Shown: positions 7,842 through 17,489, counted from the stretch's first letter. The stretch: DNA of 51,131 nucleotides from Streptomyces sp. 150FB (GCF_000818195.1 NZ_JTHL01000001.1:2935961-2987091), one strand, 5' to 3'. The notes: generated from the letters alone by a model not told the origin. Translations and numbers: made by a program.

Positions 7842-8540
7842 ATGAGCCCTTGGCCGCGAGATGAATCCCCGCTGATCCCCGACACGGACGACGACGAAAT
7901 CCGCACCGACATCTTCGGCCTCCTCGGCGCTGCGGGAGCCCGCCGGATCGCGCAGGTGACCCCGGCCGGCGCCGACTGGCTCGCCTCCGCCGTGCCCCAT
8001 CCGCGCTCCACGCTCACGCTCTGGGCCGCCAGGCCCACCGCGCCGAGCGTGCTCCCCTGCGGCTCCGCCTTCGACGTGGTGAACGCGCCGGCGATCTTCG
8101 GCCGCCGGATGCTGGACCGGCTGTGGGAGGAAGGTCCCGGCTCGGGTCCGGTCGCCGCCTACCGGGGCAGGACGCTGCTCTTCGCCGCGCCCGGTACGGC
8201 CCAGCGGTTACCGGCCCTCCTCTCGTGGGAGGAGTGGGGTGCCACCGGCTCCGACAGGGCCGAGGAGGACGGCGACGGCGAAGCGGGCGCCTGCGGCGAG
8301 GGCGCCGTACCGCCGCCGCTGCTCTGTCATGGCGCGGGCGACGCGGTGACCGTACCGCCGCTGACGCCCGGAGCCGCTTCAGGGCCGCGCTGGGTGGTCG
8401 CGCCCGACACCCGCCACCCGTGGCTGCCGGGTCCCGAGGTGCTTCTGTGGGCCTGCGTACGGGCGGCGAGGGCGACCGTACGGGCGGCCAGGCAGGCCGC
8501 CGCCGCGCCGGTCGGCATGCTGCCGCGGCCGTGCTCCTGA
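7842..8540 (+). CDS. Prim-pol-like hypothetical protein
   Basis: A 232-residue protein. The central block LPCGSAFDVVNAPAIFGRRM (~65-85) followed by GPVAAYRGRTLLFAAPGTA and LPALLSWEEWG resembles streptomycete proteins annotated as bifunctional DNA primase/polymerase-like. A C-terminal part (WVVAPDTRHPWLPGPEVLLW) matches the same group. The assignment is from memory and catalytic residues cannot be verified. ATG 7842 is chosen because the recognisable sequence follows it. The frame is open far upstream and an ATG at 7746 is possible. A tRNA-Lys gene follows 107 bases downstream. Confidence 0.6.
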   Translation: MSPWPRDESPLIPDTDDDEIRTDIFGLLGAAGARRIAQVTPAGADWLASAVPHPRSTLTLWAARPTAPSVLPCGSAFDVVNAPAIFGRRMLDRLWEEGPGSGPVAAYRGRTLLFAAPGTAQRLPALLSWEEWGATGSDRAEEDGDGEAGACGEGAVPPPLLCHGAGDAVTVPPLTPGAASGPRWVVAPDTRHPWLPGPEVLLWACVRAARATVRAARQAAAAPVGMLPRPCS

Positions 8541-8647
8541 CCACGGGATACCCGCCGGATACGGATCGGGAGGGCCTCTCGCGCCCGGTCCCGTATATCG
8601 ATTTTTCTTCGCACCGATCCGGATGCTAATGTCTACGACGTCAGCAG

Positions 8648-8721
8648 GCGCCGCTAGCTCAGTTGGTTAGAGCAGCTGACTCTTAATCAGCGGGTCCGGG
8701 GTTCGAGTCCCTGGCGGCGCA
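8648..8721 (+). tRNA. tRNA-Lys (anticodon CTT)
   Basis: A complete cloverleaf. The acceptor stem GCGCCGC pairs with GCGGCGC, the D-arm is TAGCTCAGTTGGTTAGAGCA, the anticodon loop CTCTTAA carries CTT, and the T-arm is GGGGTTCGAGTCCC. The discriminator is A8721 and CCA is not encoded. It is identical over its full length, plus 8 upstream bases, to a second gene at 42315. Confidence 0.97.
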
Positions 8722-8728
8722 CAGACAG

Positions 8729-8760
8729 AAAAAGCCCCTCGCTCACGCGAGGGGCTTTTT
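8729..8760 (+). terminator. Rho-independent terminator of tRNA-Lys
   Basis: AAAAAGCCCCTCGC, a TCAC loop, and GCGAGGGGCTTTTT form a perfect 14-base stem ending in a T-run 8 bases after the tRNA. The A-run/T-run symmetry lets it work in both directions. Confidence 0.9.
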
Positions 8761-8858
8761 CGTTGGCCGGGCTCGGGGCCGCCGGGATCAGCGTCAGGAC
8801 CGGTCGATCGGGCCCGTACGGTCGATGAAGCGCCCCGAGCCGGTGCCGGGCCCCTCGG

Positions 8859-9265
<407 letters not shown>

Positions 9266-9558
9266 GCGCCGGCGTGGGAGGCGCGTCAACCGCGATGACA
9301 GCCTCATCGTGGACGCGTTCGCGGCCGGCCGATCAGGGCGTGGGTGCCAGAGGACTGCTGTGCGCTCACCAAGGCGGAGCCGTACCGTTGTCAGTACGAG
9401 TGGATCCGGCCAGGGCCGCAGGCTCTGACTCGGGCACCAGGCGCCATGAGTGCGCGCACGGCATGCGACCGTCAGGCCTGCCTCGGCAATCAGCGAGGTG
9501 TGGCGGGCGTCAAAGGTGTCGCTGCGTCTGCCCGCCGCAACGTTCTGGAGCAAGCGCT
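9266..9558. other. Intergenic stretch without a convincing gene
   Basis: Frames are open on both strands because of high GC, but none shows family-like sequence or a good ribosome site. It holds whatever remains of the 5' part of the SDR pseudogene and the promoter region of the DUF4331 gene. GGAG at 9547-9550 is that gene's ribosome site. Confidence 0.5.
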
Positions 9559-10590
9559 ATGTCCCATCACCTCGATTCGCCTGCGGCCAGGGCCGATGCC
9601 CGGCTGAACATCACGGATATGTACGTTTTCCATGGTGAAGTAGGCACCGTTTTCGTAATGAACGTAAGTTCGGATGCTGCCGGACCGGACGCCCCGAAGG
9701 GGTTCCACCCGGAAGCAAGGTACGAGTTCAAGATCGACGTTTCAGGTGACGCCGTCGAGGACCTGGTGTACCGCCTCACGTTCGCAGTGCCGGACAGTGC
9801 TGGGGAACAGCACGTGAAGTTGAGTCAGGTCGTCGGACCGGAGGCAGGCGACGACAGGGTCTCCGGCATCGAACTCCTCAATGGGGATACGAATAAAATA
9901 CTTACCGCCAGCAGCGGCCTGCGATTGTGGGCAGGCCGGGCGAGTGACCCGTTCTGGATGAATCCCGAGGTTGTGGAGGCCGTAGGCCAGGCATTTCGAC
10001 ATGGCATGGACGTCACCGTTCCAGAACAGGACCCTTCACAGGTCAAGAGCCTGTTCTCAGGGCAGAAGGTGTATTCCATCGTGCTTGAGGTACCAGACTT
10101 CGAACTCCTGGCGTTGACCGGTGCCCGACATATAAACGTATGGGGCGTCACAGCATTGGCCACTGACGCCGGAGGCTGGCGGCGTATCAATCGGTTTGGG
10201 CTGCCCATGGTCTCGCCGATCTTTGCCCAGTTCGACGACGACCTGGCCGAGAGGCTGAACCAGACGCCCCCCGCCGAGGACGCCCGTACCTTCAACAGGG
10301 AGATCACCGGCCTGGTGACCTCGGTCATCGCCGCCGGCGCCACAGCCGCCGATCCACCTGCCTACGGGTGGGACGTAGCCCAACGCGTTCTGCCCAATGT
10401 CCTGCCCTACATGATCGGCACACCCGGAGGGTTCGGCTTCGCCAGGTTCAACGGCCGAACCCTCACGGACAATGCGGGCGAAGTTATGTTCTCCCTCGTC
10501 ACCAACAGCGCGTTGAGCGTCGGTCTGACCAACGAAGCGGCAGACGCGGCCCCCACCGCGTCCTTCCCGTACGTGCCCGCTGCAGCCTGA
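9559..10590 (+). CDS. DUF4331 family protein
   Basis: A 343-residue protein. The opening MSHHLDSPAARADARLNITD and the following YVFHGEVGTVFVMNV are characteristic of DUF4331, a family of unknown function. The rest is beta-rich (RYEFKIDVSGDAVEDLVYRL, INVWGVTAL), with a conserved-looking C-terminal part (PNVLPYMIGTPGGFGF, RTLTDNAGEVMFSLVTN). No signal peptide is seen. GGAG lies 8 bases before ATG 9559. Codon use is less GC-biased than its neighbours (for example the AT-rich run near 9885-9905), so it may have come from outside. It is followed 126 bases later by an unrelated regulator gene. Confidence 0.8.
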   Translation: MSHHLDSPAARADARLNITDMYVFHGEVGTVFVMNVSSDAAGPDAPKGFHPEARYEFKIDVSGDAVEDLVYRLTFAVPDSAGEQHVKLSQVVGPEAGDDRVSGIELLNGDTNKILTASSGLRLWAGRASDPFWMNPEVVEAVGQAFRHGMDVTVPEQDPSQVKSLFSGQKVYSIVLEVPDFELLALTGARHINVWGVTALATDAGGWRRINRFGLPMVSPIFAQFDDDLAERLNQTPPAEDARTFNREITGLVTSVIAAGATAADPPAYGWDVAQRVLPNVLPYMIGTPGGFGFARFNGRTLTDNAGEVMFSLVTNSALSVGLTNEAADAAPTASFPYVPAAA

Positions 10591-10716
10591 CCGCAAGGGG
10601 CCGGGGCCGTCCTACAGTCCGCCCGCGCCCGCCTTCTGACGCCTGCCCTCTGACAGCGGCTGCCTATCCCCCGCAGGGAGAGGCTGCGCGGATCCCGTCG
10701 GACCATACTCGGATTC

Positions 10717-11628
10717 ATGAACGCACAGGTGCGGCTAGGGGACTTCCTCCACTCACGGCGCTCCCAACTGCGCCCCGAGGACGTCGGGGTGCCGACCTAC
10801 GGGGAGCGGCGGCGGGTGCCAGGGCTACGGCGCGAGGAGTTGGCGCTGCTGGCGGGTGTGAGTGCTTCCTACTACGCACGGTTGGAGCAGGGGCATTCGA
10901 TGAACGCCTCGCCGGAGGTGCTGGACGCGATAGCCCGCGCTCTGCAACTGAACGACCCCGAGCGGCTGCACCTGCACGCGCTGGCCCGCTCGACCAAGCA
11001 CCGCAGCCGGGGGCGGCGGCCCGCGCCCGAGCAAGTGCCTTCCGCAGCGCGCCAGTTGCTGGACTCGCTGACGGACGTCCCGGCGATCGTGGTCGGCCGC
11101 CGGAGTGACGTACTGGCGTGGAACCGCCCGGGACACGCGCTGTTCGCCGGACACCTCGACCCCACAAGCCCCGAACGGCCCCCGGAGCGGCCCAACTTGG
11201 CGAGGCTGGTGTTCCTCGACGCCCATACGCGCGATCTGTACGCGGACTGGCCGAGCAAGGCCCGCGCGGTGGTGGGGAATCTGCGCCTGGTGGCCGGTCA
11301 GTACCCGGACGACGCCGCGCTGCACGAACTCGTCGGCGAACTGAGCGCGAAGAGCGGGGACTTCGCATCGATGTGGGCCGACCATCGCGTCAAGAACCAC
11401 ACCGTCGCCGTCTACGAGATGCGGCACCCGCTGGTCGGCTCGCTGACCGTCACCCAGCAGACCCTGAGCTACGGGCCGGGCCCCGGCGTCGTGGTCGCCA
11501 CCGCCGGGACCGGCTCGCCCTCGCGGACCGCGCTGGCCCTGCTCGCCCAGGCCATCGCTCAGCCCAGCGCCGAGGCCATCGCCCCCGCAGCTCCGGTACG
11601 GCCGGAGGCCCAGGCCGGCGTCAACTGA
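10717..11628 (+). CDS. XRE/MmyB-like transcriptional regulator
   Basis: A 303-residue regulator. An N-terminal helix-turn-helix (LRREELALLAGVSASYYARLEQG at about 29-51, with NASPEVLDAIARAL) is followed by an MmyB-like ligand-binding domain (~105-275) containing AIVVGRRSDVLAWN, NLARLVFLD and the C-terminal HPLVGSLTVTQQTL. Such proteins often regulate an adjacent reductase or secreted-protein gene. Here the secreted propeller gene begins 75 bases downstream on the same strand and is the likeliest target, but that is inferred. The ATG at 10717 has only a weak ribosome site, so a short or leaderless mRNA is possible. Confidence 0.88.
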   Translation: MNAQVRLGDFLHSRRSQLRPEDVGVPTYGERRRVPGLRREELALLAGVSASYYARLEQGHSMNASPEVLDAIARALQLNDPERLHLHALARSTKHRSRGRRPAPEQVPSAARQLLDSLTDVPAIVVGRRSDVLAWNRPGHALFAGHLDPTSPERPPERPNLARLVFLDAHTRDLYADWPSKARAVVGNLRLVAGQYPDDAALHELVGELSAKSGDFASMWADHRVKNHTVAVYEMRHPLVGSLTVTQQTLSYGPGPGVVVATAGTGSPSRTALALLAQAIAQPSAEAIAPAAPVRPEAQAGVN

Positions 11629-11703
11629 CCCACCCCACCACACGATCCACCCCTACGTGCGTCGGCGTACCGCTGCCGCACGCCCGAAAACAGTGAGGCA
11701 ACC

Positions 11704-12678
11704 ATGTTCAAGAAGCTGTCCAGAACCGCCGTGTCCGCAGCCGTCCTGACCGTCGCAGCCGTCGTCGCGATCGGTCCGGTTCCGGCGTCGGCCGCCTCCA
11801 CCCCCGTGAGCAACGCCGGCGACGCCCGGATCGCCGTGCATTTCGACCTGGCCAAGGGCCAGTTGCCGGAGAACATCGCCCTGGCCCCGAGCGGGGGCGC
11901 GTACGTCACCCTCGCCGCCGCCCGCCAGGTGGCACAGATCACCCCCGGCGGCGCCACCCGTATCCTCGCCACGCTTCCCGCGCCAGCCGACGGCGGCGTC
12001 CACACGCCGGTCCTGGGCTTCGCGCTGACCACCGGCATCGTCCGCGCCGACGACGGCACCCTGTACTTCCTGTACGCCACCGGCACCGACGACCTCACCG
12101 GGCTGTGGAGCCTGCGCCCCGGCGGCGTACCGCGGCGCATCGCCGCGCTGCCCGGCACCGGTCTGCCCAACGGCCTTGCCCTGGACGAGCGCACCCGTAC
12201 CTTCTACGTCACCGACTCCGTACTCGGCACCATCTGGAGCGTGCCCGCCGCCGGCGGCGCCCCCGCCGCCTGGTCCACCGCCCCCGAACTGGCCTCCACC
12301 GGCTTCCTCGGCGCCAACGGCCTGAAGATCCACAACGGCGCGGTATGGGCCACCAACCTCGACCGGGGCACCGTCCTGCGCATCCCCGTCCTCCCGGGTG
12401 GGCGCGCCGGCCAGGTCAGGACCCGGGCCACCGGCCTGACCGGCATCGACGACTTCGCCTTCACCGGCCGTGGCGACCGGATCGTGGCCGCGCTCAACGG
12501 CCCCAGCGAGGTCGCGCTCATCCAGCCCGACGGCACCCACTCCACCGTCCTGACCGCCGACGACGGCCTCCAGAACCCCACCTCCGTCGCCCTGCGCGGC
12601 GACACCCTCTACGTCCCGAGCGCGGCCTACACCACCGCCACCGACCCCAACCTGGTCCTCGCCCACCTGCACCACTGA
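11704..12678 (+). CDS. Secreted SMP-30/gluconolactonase-like beta-propeller protein
   Basis: A 324-residue exported protein. The signal peptide spans residues ~1-31, with basic FKKLSR, a hydrophobic core and ASAAS cleavage. The rest consists of repeating blades: LPENIALAPSGGAYVTL, LPNGLALDERTRTFYVTD, GANGLKIHNGAVWATNLDRG and NPTSVALRGDTLYVPS. This matches six-bladed SMP-30/strictosidine-synthase-like propellers, many of which bind a divalent metal. Catalytic function cannot be read from the sequence. GAGG lies a few bases before ATG 11704. It probably follows the MmyB regulator in one transcript and ends at a shared hairpin facing the convergent metalloprotease gene. Confidence 0.8.
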   Translation: MFKKLSRTAVSAAVLTVAAVVAIGPVPASAASTPVSNAGDARIAVHFDLAKGQLPENIALAPSGGAYVTLAAARQVAQITPGGATRILATLPAPADGGVHTPVLGFALTTGIVRADDGTLYFLYATGTDDLTGLWSLRPGGVPRRIAALPGTGLPNGLALDERTRTFYVTDSVLGTIWSVPAAGGAPAAWSTAPELASTGFLGANGLKIHNGAVWATNLDRGTVLRIPVLPGGRAGQVRTRATGLTGIDDFAFTGRGDRIVAALNGPSEVALIQPDGTHSTVLTADDGLQNPTSVALRGDTLYVPSAAYTTATDPNLVLAHLHH

Positions 12679-12728
12679 CCACAACGTCCCGACGCCGCCC
12701 CTGCGATGCTCCCCGAGACTCCAAGGCT

Positions 12729-12768
12729 CCGATGCTCCCCGAGGCCCACCCGCCCCGGGGAGCATCGG
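12729..12768. terminator. Bidirectional hairpin between convergent genes
   Basis: CCGATGCTCCCCG pairs with CGGGGAGCATCGG (13-base perfect stem, 14-base loop) between the propeller gene (+) and the metalloprotease gene (-). Extra copies of GATGCTCCCCGAG at 12707 and GGGGAGCATC at 12767 allow alternative pairings. Confidence 0.75.
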
Positions 12769-12774
12769 GGAGCA

Positions 12775-14043
12775 TCACCCCGTGCCCGCCTCCTTCATGT
12801 CCCCGCTCCCCGTCGTGATCTTGACCGTCCACGCCCCCGCCGGAGTCCGGTCGGCCACCTCCACCCGCGTACGCTCTCCCGGCACCGTGAACGTCTCCCC
12901 GACCCCCAACGGCGCGTCGGCCAGCGGCGGGTAGACCGAGTTGTCGTCGCAGGCCTCCGTGTGCGGATGTGTGTCGATCACGTCGACCGGGCCGCCGCCC
13001 GAGGCCGTGTCGTTGCGCACCCGGTAGATCAGCACACCCTCCGTACAGGTCCGGTCGTCGTTGCCGGTCGCGCCGCGCGCCTCCATGGCGAGTACGGAGT
13101 CCTTGCCCGTCCGTACAACGGCGAGCCGCGTCCCCGCCTCCCCGCCCACGTCCTGCGCGGCGGCGATCGGCTCCAGCGTGAGCAGCGTGGTGCCCGTGGT
13201 CGACACGCACCGCACCTGCCGCCGGTCGATCCAGCCCAGCTTCCACTTGTGCCAGCCGAAGAAGTCCGGTGAGAGCCCGAACTGGCTTCCCATCACATCC
13301 CAGTCACCGACGTACGTGTCCCAGTCGCCCTTGCCGTCGGCCGGCCGGTGGTAGAGGTCGGCCAGGTCGAACACGTGCCCGGTCTCGTGGGCCAGTACGT
13401 TGCGGTCCGGCGGGTGGTGCTCGAAGACCGTGACGACGCGCTTGATGTCCGTACCGTCCGCCCTCATCGGGTGCTCGAAGTTGACGACCTTCGTGGCGTC
13501 GGAGTCGACGCCCGGCGCGTCCGGGTCGGCGACGAAGTAGACGACGTCGTAGCGCGAGAAGTCGACCACCGGGTCGGCGACACCCAGCGCGTCGCGCAGG
13601 TAGTCCGTGCGGCGGCCCGGGTTCCAGTCGCGCCGTATCCCGTACGAGGTGGAGGCGCGCGGCATCGGGAGCCACCGGTGCAGTGGGTGGGCGCGCAGGG
13701 TGAACTTTCCGTACGAGGCCCGCCGGTAGAAGTCGGTGGTGGACGGGAAGTGGTCGGCGGCGAGTTCGGCGGGGTCGGCGCGCGGCACGGAGTCCGGGAA
13801 GGACAGGAAGATCATGACCGCGTTGAGCGCCCGCTTCGGACGCGCGTAGTCGCCGTTCCAGGTGTCGAGGCCGAGCGAGTGATGTGCGGCCGTACGGGGC
13901 AGCGCGCAGGGGTCCTGGGGGTGGGCCGCCACAGCCGGTCCGGCGACCAGCGACGTCGCAGCGAACGCCACGAGCGAGGTGAAGGCCGCCGCTGTCGAGC
14001 GCAGGCGTCGGTCCACTCCCCCGGGTGTCTGCTGACGCTCCAC
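12775..14043 (-). CDS. Secreted M6-family metalloprotease
   Basis: A 422-residue protein with an N-terminal signal peptide (hydrophobic core ~21-38, AVAA cleavage at ~40). It carries the zinc protease motif HETGH at 219-223 followed by DLADLY, the extended HExxH typical of the M6 (immune inhibitor A-like) family. A DVMGSQ turn at ~249-254 fits the Met-turn. The domain start NAVMIFLSFPDS also fits M6. Four Cys in the C-terminal half could form disulfides. GTG 14043 has GGAGG five bases upstream. It is monocistronic, its promoter lies in the 323-base gap shared with the divergent GGDEF-EAL gene, and its stop abuts the hairpin. Confidence 0.85.
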   Translation of the reverse strand: MERQQTPGGVDRRLRSTAAAFTSLVAFAATSLVAGPAVAAHPQDPCALPRTAAHHSLGLDTWNGDYARPKRALNAVMIFLSFPDSVPRADPAELAADHFPSTTDFYRRASYGKFTLRAHPLHRWLPMPRASTSYGIRRDWNPGRRTDYLRDALGVADPVVDFSRYDVVYFVADPDAPGVDSDATKVVNFEHPMRADGTDIKRVVTVFEHHPPDRNVLAHETGHVFDLADLYHRPADGKGDWDTYVGDWDVMGSQFGLSPDFFGWHKWKLGWIDRRQVRCVSTTGTTLLTLEPIAAAQDVGGEAGTRLAVVRTGKDSVLAMEARGATGNDDRTCTEGVLIYRVRNDTASGGGPVDVIDTHPHTEACDDNSVYPPLADAPLGVGETFTVPGERTRVEVADRTPAGAWTVKITTGSGDMKEAGTG

Positions 14044-14366
14044 GTGGACCTCCGGCCGGTAATGCGGGACACGTCACCACCCTGTGCTGTTTTGTAGTGA
14101 AATGCCCTGTTCCGCTGCCCCACCTGGGTGAGAGGCCCGACACCCCGATGGATCACAGAAAGTCACAACCGATCAGGACGGAGTCGCCCGAGGCCAGAGG
14201 CGTGCAGAAACGATCGTCCCGCGACACACCATCAGCCCCCGCCGCACCATTCCGTGCGACAGAGCTGGAACGGCCACCCGGACAGCCTCTATGATCGGCA
14301 CACTTTCCCTGGCAGACCCGTCCCCACCACCCCTTGTACGACACGACTGCACCGCGGGAGCGAGCC
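14044..14366. other. Divergent promoter region between M6 protease and GGDEF-EAL genes
   Basis: A 323-base gap with no gene-like frame. The stretch 14080-14110 is unusually AT-rich (TGCTGTTTTGTAGTGAAATG) and probably belongs to the protease promoter. No dyad stands out. Confidence 0.4.
14266..14295 (+). promoter_or_regulatory. Candidate sigma-70-type promoter for the GGDEF-EAL gene
   Basis: TATGAT at 14290-14295 is a near-perfect -10. TGGAAC at 14266-14271, 18 bases upstream, is a weak -35. It lies about 70 bases before the chosen GTG start. Confidence 0.45.
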
Positions 14367-16325
14367 GTGAGCGGAACCTCCGAAGGACCGCGGCCTGCGG
14401 CACTCGCAGCGCCCGACAGCGCCCGCCCACCGATCACGGAGAGTCAGCCTGTCGGCAGAACTATCGCCGATACGCCCGACTACCGCGCCGCGTTCCACAT
14501 CGCCCAACTCGCCATGGCCGTCCTCGACCACGAGGGCGGCATCGTCGCCGCCAACGAGTCCCTGGCCGAGCTGCTCGGCACCGACCCCGCCGCGTTACGC
14601 GAACAGCCGGCGGCCGACCTCGTCGACCTCGCGTCCGACACCCGCACCTGGCACGCCTACCGCGAGGTGCTGCGCGGCCGGCGCGCCCGCTTCCGCTGCA
14701 CGCGCCGCCTCAAACACTCCGACGGCCGCGCGCTGTGGGCCGAGGTGACCGTGGCCCCCGTGCCGGAGAGCGGGAACGTCCTGCTCTCCATCACCGACAT
14801 CAGCGACCGGCGCGAGCTCCAGGCGCGGCTGCGCCACCTCCAGATGCACGACCCGGTGACCCGGCTGCCCAACCGCACCCTGTTCTTCGAGCGGCTGTCG
14901 TCGGCGCTGGAGACGTCGGCGTACAGCCAGGCGTACGACCGGCCGTACGACGATCCGTACGAGCCGTACGACCCGGCCCCCGACCAGCCGCACGGCTTGC
15001 GCGACGACCCCGGCACCGACCGCGCCGGGGTTCCCGGCCGCCGTACCCTCCCGTCCTACGGGCATGGCAGAACAGGGCGGATCGGTCTCTGCTACCTGGA
15101 TCTCGACGGCTTCAAGGCCGTCAACGACACCCTCGGCCACCGCACGGGGGACCGGCTGCTCGCCGCCGTCGCGAGCCGGCTCACCGAGTGCGCCGACCGC
15201 GACGGCTACACCCGTAACGGCGGTCATCTCGTGGCGCGGCTCGGCGGCGACGAGTTCGCGATCCTGGTCGAGGACTCCATCGGTACGGAGCAACTCACCG
15301 ATCTCGCACGGTCCGTGCTCGCCGCGCTCCAGCTCCCCTTCGACCTCGCCGGGCAGCGGCTCTCGGTCTCGGCGTCGATCGGGGTGGTCGAGCGGTCGGC
15401 CGCCGGCACCAGCCCCACCGAGCTGATGCAGGCCGCCGACACCACGCTGTACTGGGCGAAGGCCGACGGCAAGGCGCGCTGGACCCTCTTCGACCCGGAG
15501 CGCAACGCGCACCGCATGACGCGGCAGGCGCTCTCGTCGACGCTCCGACCGGCCGTGGAGCGCGAGGAGTTCGTACTCCAGTACCAGCCGCTGGTGGGCA
15601 TGGCGGACGGGACGGTGCGGGGCGTCGAGGCACTGGTGCGCTGGCAGCACCCGCAGTTCGGCATGCTCGCGCCGAACCGGTTCATCGGGATCGCCGAGGA
15701 GGACGGCTCGATCGTGCAGCTCGGGCGGTGGGTGCTGCGTACGGCGTGCCTCCAGGCGAGCCGGTGGCAGCGCGAACACCCGCACGAGCGGCCGCTGTTC
15801 GTCAGCGTCAATGTCGCCGTACGCCAGGTCTGGGACTCCGACCTGGTGGCCGACGTGGCGGAGATCCTCGCCGAGACCGGTCTCGCACCGTGCCTGCTGC
15901 AACTGGAGTTGACCGAATCCGCCGTGATGGGCTCGGCGGGCCGGCCGCTCCAGGCGCTCCAGGCGCTGAGCGACATGGGCGTACGGATCGCCATCGACGA
16001 CTTCGGCACCGGCTACTCGAACCTGGCCTACCTCAGCAGGCTGCCGGTGTCCGTGCTGAAGCTGGACGGCTCGTTCGTACGGGGGTTCAGGTACGACGAG
16101 GGCGTCCACCCCAGCCCGGCCGACGAGATGATCGTCGAGGCCCTGGTCCAGCTCGCGCACCGGCTCGGCCTCACGGTCACGGCGGAGTGCGTGGAGACGG
16201 CGGGGCAGGCCGAACGGCTGGGGCGGATCGGGTGCGACACGGGGCAGGGGTGGCTGTACTCGCGGCCGGTGGCGCCGGAGCGGATCGCGGAGATGATCGC
16301 GGGGGGCGGGCGGGGAGGGGCGTGA
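14367..16325 (+). CDS. PAS-GGDEF-EAL cyclic di-GMP turnover protein
   Basis: A 652-residue cytoplasmic protein: PAS domain (~38-150), GGDEF domain (~150-375) and EAL domain (~390-645). The synthase motif GGDEF is intact (293-297), without an RxxD inhibitory site just upstream. The phosphodiesterase motifs are also intact: EALVRW (421-426), SVNVAVRQ, LELTES, DDFGTGYSNL (544-553), KLDGSF and AECVET. Both activities are therefore possible. The GGDEF domain is interrupted at ~184-237 by a Tyr/Asp/Pro-rich insert with YDRPYDDPYEPYD, probably a surface loop. GTG 14367 (GGGAG 7 bases upstream) is preferred over TTG 14334. In streptomycetes such proteins act with BldD in development. Confidence 0.9.
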   Translation: MSGTSEGPRPAALAAPDSARPPITESQPVGRTIADTPDYRAAFHIAQLAMAVLDHEGGIVAANESLAELLGTDPAALREQPAADLVDLASDTRTWHAYREVLRGRRARFRCTRRLKHSDGRALWAEVTVAPVPESGNVLLSITDISDRRELQARLRHLQMHDPVTRLPNRTLFFERLSSALETSAYSQAYDRPYDDPYEPYDPAPDQPHGLRDDPGTDRAGVPGRRTLPSYGHGRTGRIGLCYLDLDGFKAVNDTLGHRTGDRLLAAVASRLTECADRDGYTRNGGHLVARLGGDEFAILVEDSIGTEQLTDLARSVLAALQLPFDLAGQRLSVSASIGVVERSAAGTSPTELMQAADTTLYWAKADGKARWTLFDPERNAHRMTRQALSSTLRPAVEREEFVLQYQPLVGMADGTVRGVEALVRWQHPQFGMLAPNRFIGIAEEDGSIVQLGRWVLRTACLQASRWQREHPHERPLFVSVNVAVRQVWDSDLVADVAEILAETGLAPCLLQLELTESAVMGSAGRPLQALQALSDMGVRIAIDDFGTGYSNLAYLSRLPVSVLKLDGSFVRGFRYDEGVHPSPADEMIVEALVQLAHRLGLTVTAECVETAGQAERLGRIGCDTGQGWLYSRPVAPERIAEMIAGGGRGGA

Positions 16326-16382
16326 CGGGGACGGCGCGTCGTGGTGCGGCCGTCAGCCGGTTCGCGATCCGCTGGGTGACTG

Positions 16383-16470
16383 TCAGCCGGTTGGCTGTCT
16401 GCCGGTCGGCTCTCCGCCCGTTTCCTGTCCGCCGGTTGGCTCTCCGCCGGTCCCTTCGCCGCCGGTTCTG
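16383..16470. repeat. Imperfect tandem repeat in the LysR 3' end
   Basis: Variants of GCCGGTTGGCTCTCC recur several times and continue with looser copies into the convergent gap (16355-16383). They encode the GGxPTG-like tail of the LysR protein and look like slippage expansion. Confidence 0.65.
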
Positions 16471-17351
16471 ACGGCGACGCAGGCGCGTACGAACTCCTGC
16501 ACGGCGTCCGGTACTTGGTTCGCCTTGGGCCACGCCACCCCGACCCGCGACGGGCCCACGCCGGTCACCGGGCGGTAGACCACGTCCGGGCGACGGTAGA
16601 AGCGGGCGGTGGCCTCGGGGGTGAGGCTGATGCCGTAGCCGTTGGCGATGGCGTTGAGCCACTCGTCGGGGTTGTGCGCCACCGCGCCGATCGTGACCGG
16701 ACGGCCCTCGCGCTCGTCCTTCGCCAGCCAGAAGTCGCGCCACCAGCCTGACGATTCGGGAGTGGCGACGTACGGCTCGTCGAGCAGCTCGTCGAACGCG
16801 ATGATCTCGTGATCCGCGAGGCGGTGGGAGGCCGGCAGGCAGACCCAGCGGTCCTCGGTGATGAGCACCTCGATCCCGAAGGCGTCCTGCCCCGGGCAGG
16901 GCAGCCGCAACAGCGCGGCGTCCGCCTCGCCGGACGCGAGACCGGCCGTCGGGTCGTCCCAGGCGGTCTGCCGCATCTGCACCCGCCAGCCGGGCCGGCG
17001 CCGGGTGAACTCCGCGATGATGAGCTGCGTCAGCTCGTTGGCCGCGCTCGCGACAAAGCCGACGCGCAGCACCTGCGCCGAGCGCGCGGCCGCACCCTTC
17101 GTACCGCGCAGGGCCCAGTCCCAGGTGTCCAGTACGGCGGGAGCGCACCCGGCGAGAGCCGTGCCGGCCTCGGTGAGCGCCATGCCCGTACGGGACCTCA
17201 CGAACAGCGGCACCCCGACCTGCGCCTCAAGTTGCTTGATCTGCTTGGTCAGCGCGGGCTGTGAGATGAACAACCGCTCGGCGGCGCGCGTGAGATGGCC
17301 CTCGTCGGCGACCGCGACGAAGTAGCGGAGCAGCCGGGTGTCGATGTCCAT
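16383..17351 (-). CDS. LysR family transcriptional regulator
   Basis: A 322-residue LysR protein. The helix-turn-helix occupies residues 1-60 (LLRYFVAVADEGHLTRAAERL, then SQPALTKQIKQLEAQVGVPLF) and a substrate-binding domain spans ~90-295. It is transcribed divergently from a DHA2-type MFS exporter, 138 bases apart, and probably controls it. The last ~25 residues are a Gly/Thr-rich repeat (GGEPTGGQETGGEPTGRQPTG) outside the normal fold. The ATG at 17351 fits the family start (MDIDTRLLRYF). Confidence 0.9.
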   Translation of the reverse strand: MDIDTRLLRYFVAVADEGHLTRAAERLFISQPALTKQIKQLEAQVGVPLFVRSRTGMALTEAGTALAGCAPAVLDTWDWALRGTKGAAARSAQVLRVGFVASAANELTQLIIAEFTRRRPGWRVQMRQTAWDDPTAGLASGEADAALLRLPCPGQDAFGIEVLITEDRWVCLPASHRLADHEIIAFDELLDEPYVATPESSGWWRDFWLAKDEREGRPVTIGAVAHNPDEWLNAIANGYGISLTPEATARFYRRPDVVYRPVTGVGPSRVGVAWPKANQVPDAVQEFVRACVAVRTGGEGTGGEPTGGQETGGEPTGRQPTG

Positions 17352-17489
17352 GCCGTCAGGTTATGGAAACGGGTATTGGACCGGGGCGCCGGGGCGGTCG
17401 CAGGCTCGGAACATACCCCCCTCGCATCACCGACCTCTCGCCTCCGTCTGTCACTTCTCGCCTGCTGGGCGGCCTACCGAAAGACACCG

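Noticed and set aside
8794..8858. C-terminal end of a separate minus-strand gene (DLTEGPGTGSGRFIDRTG...)
   Set aside because: The peptide looks plausible, but it is only reached through the frame-shifted SDR remnant, has no start or upstream body, and may be chance coding in GC-rich DNA.
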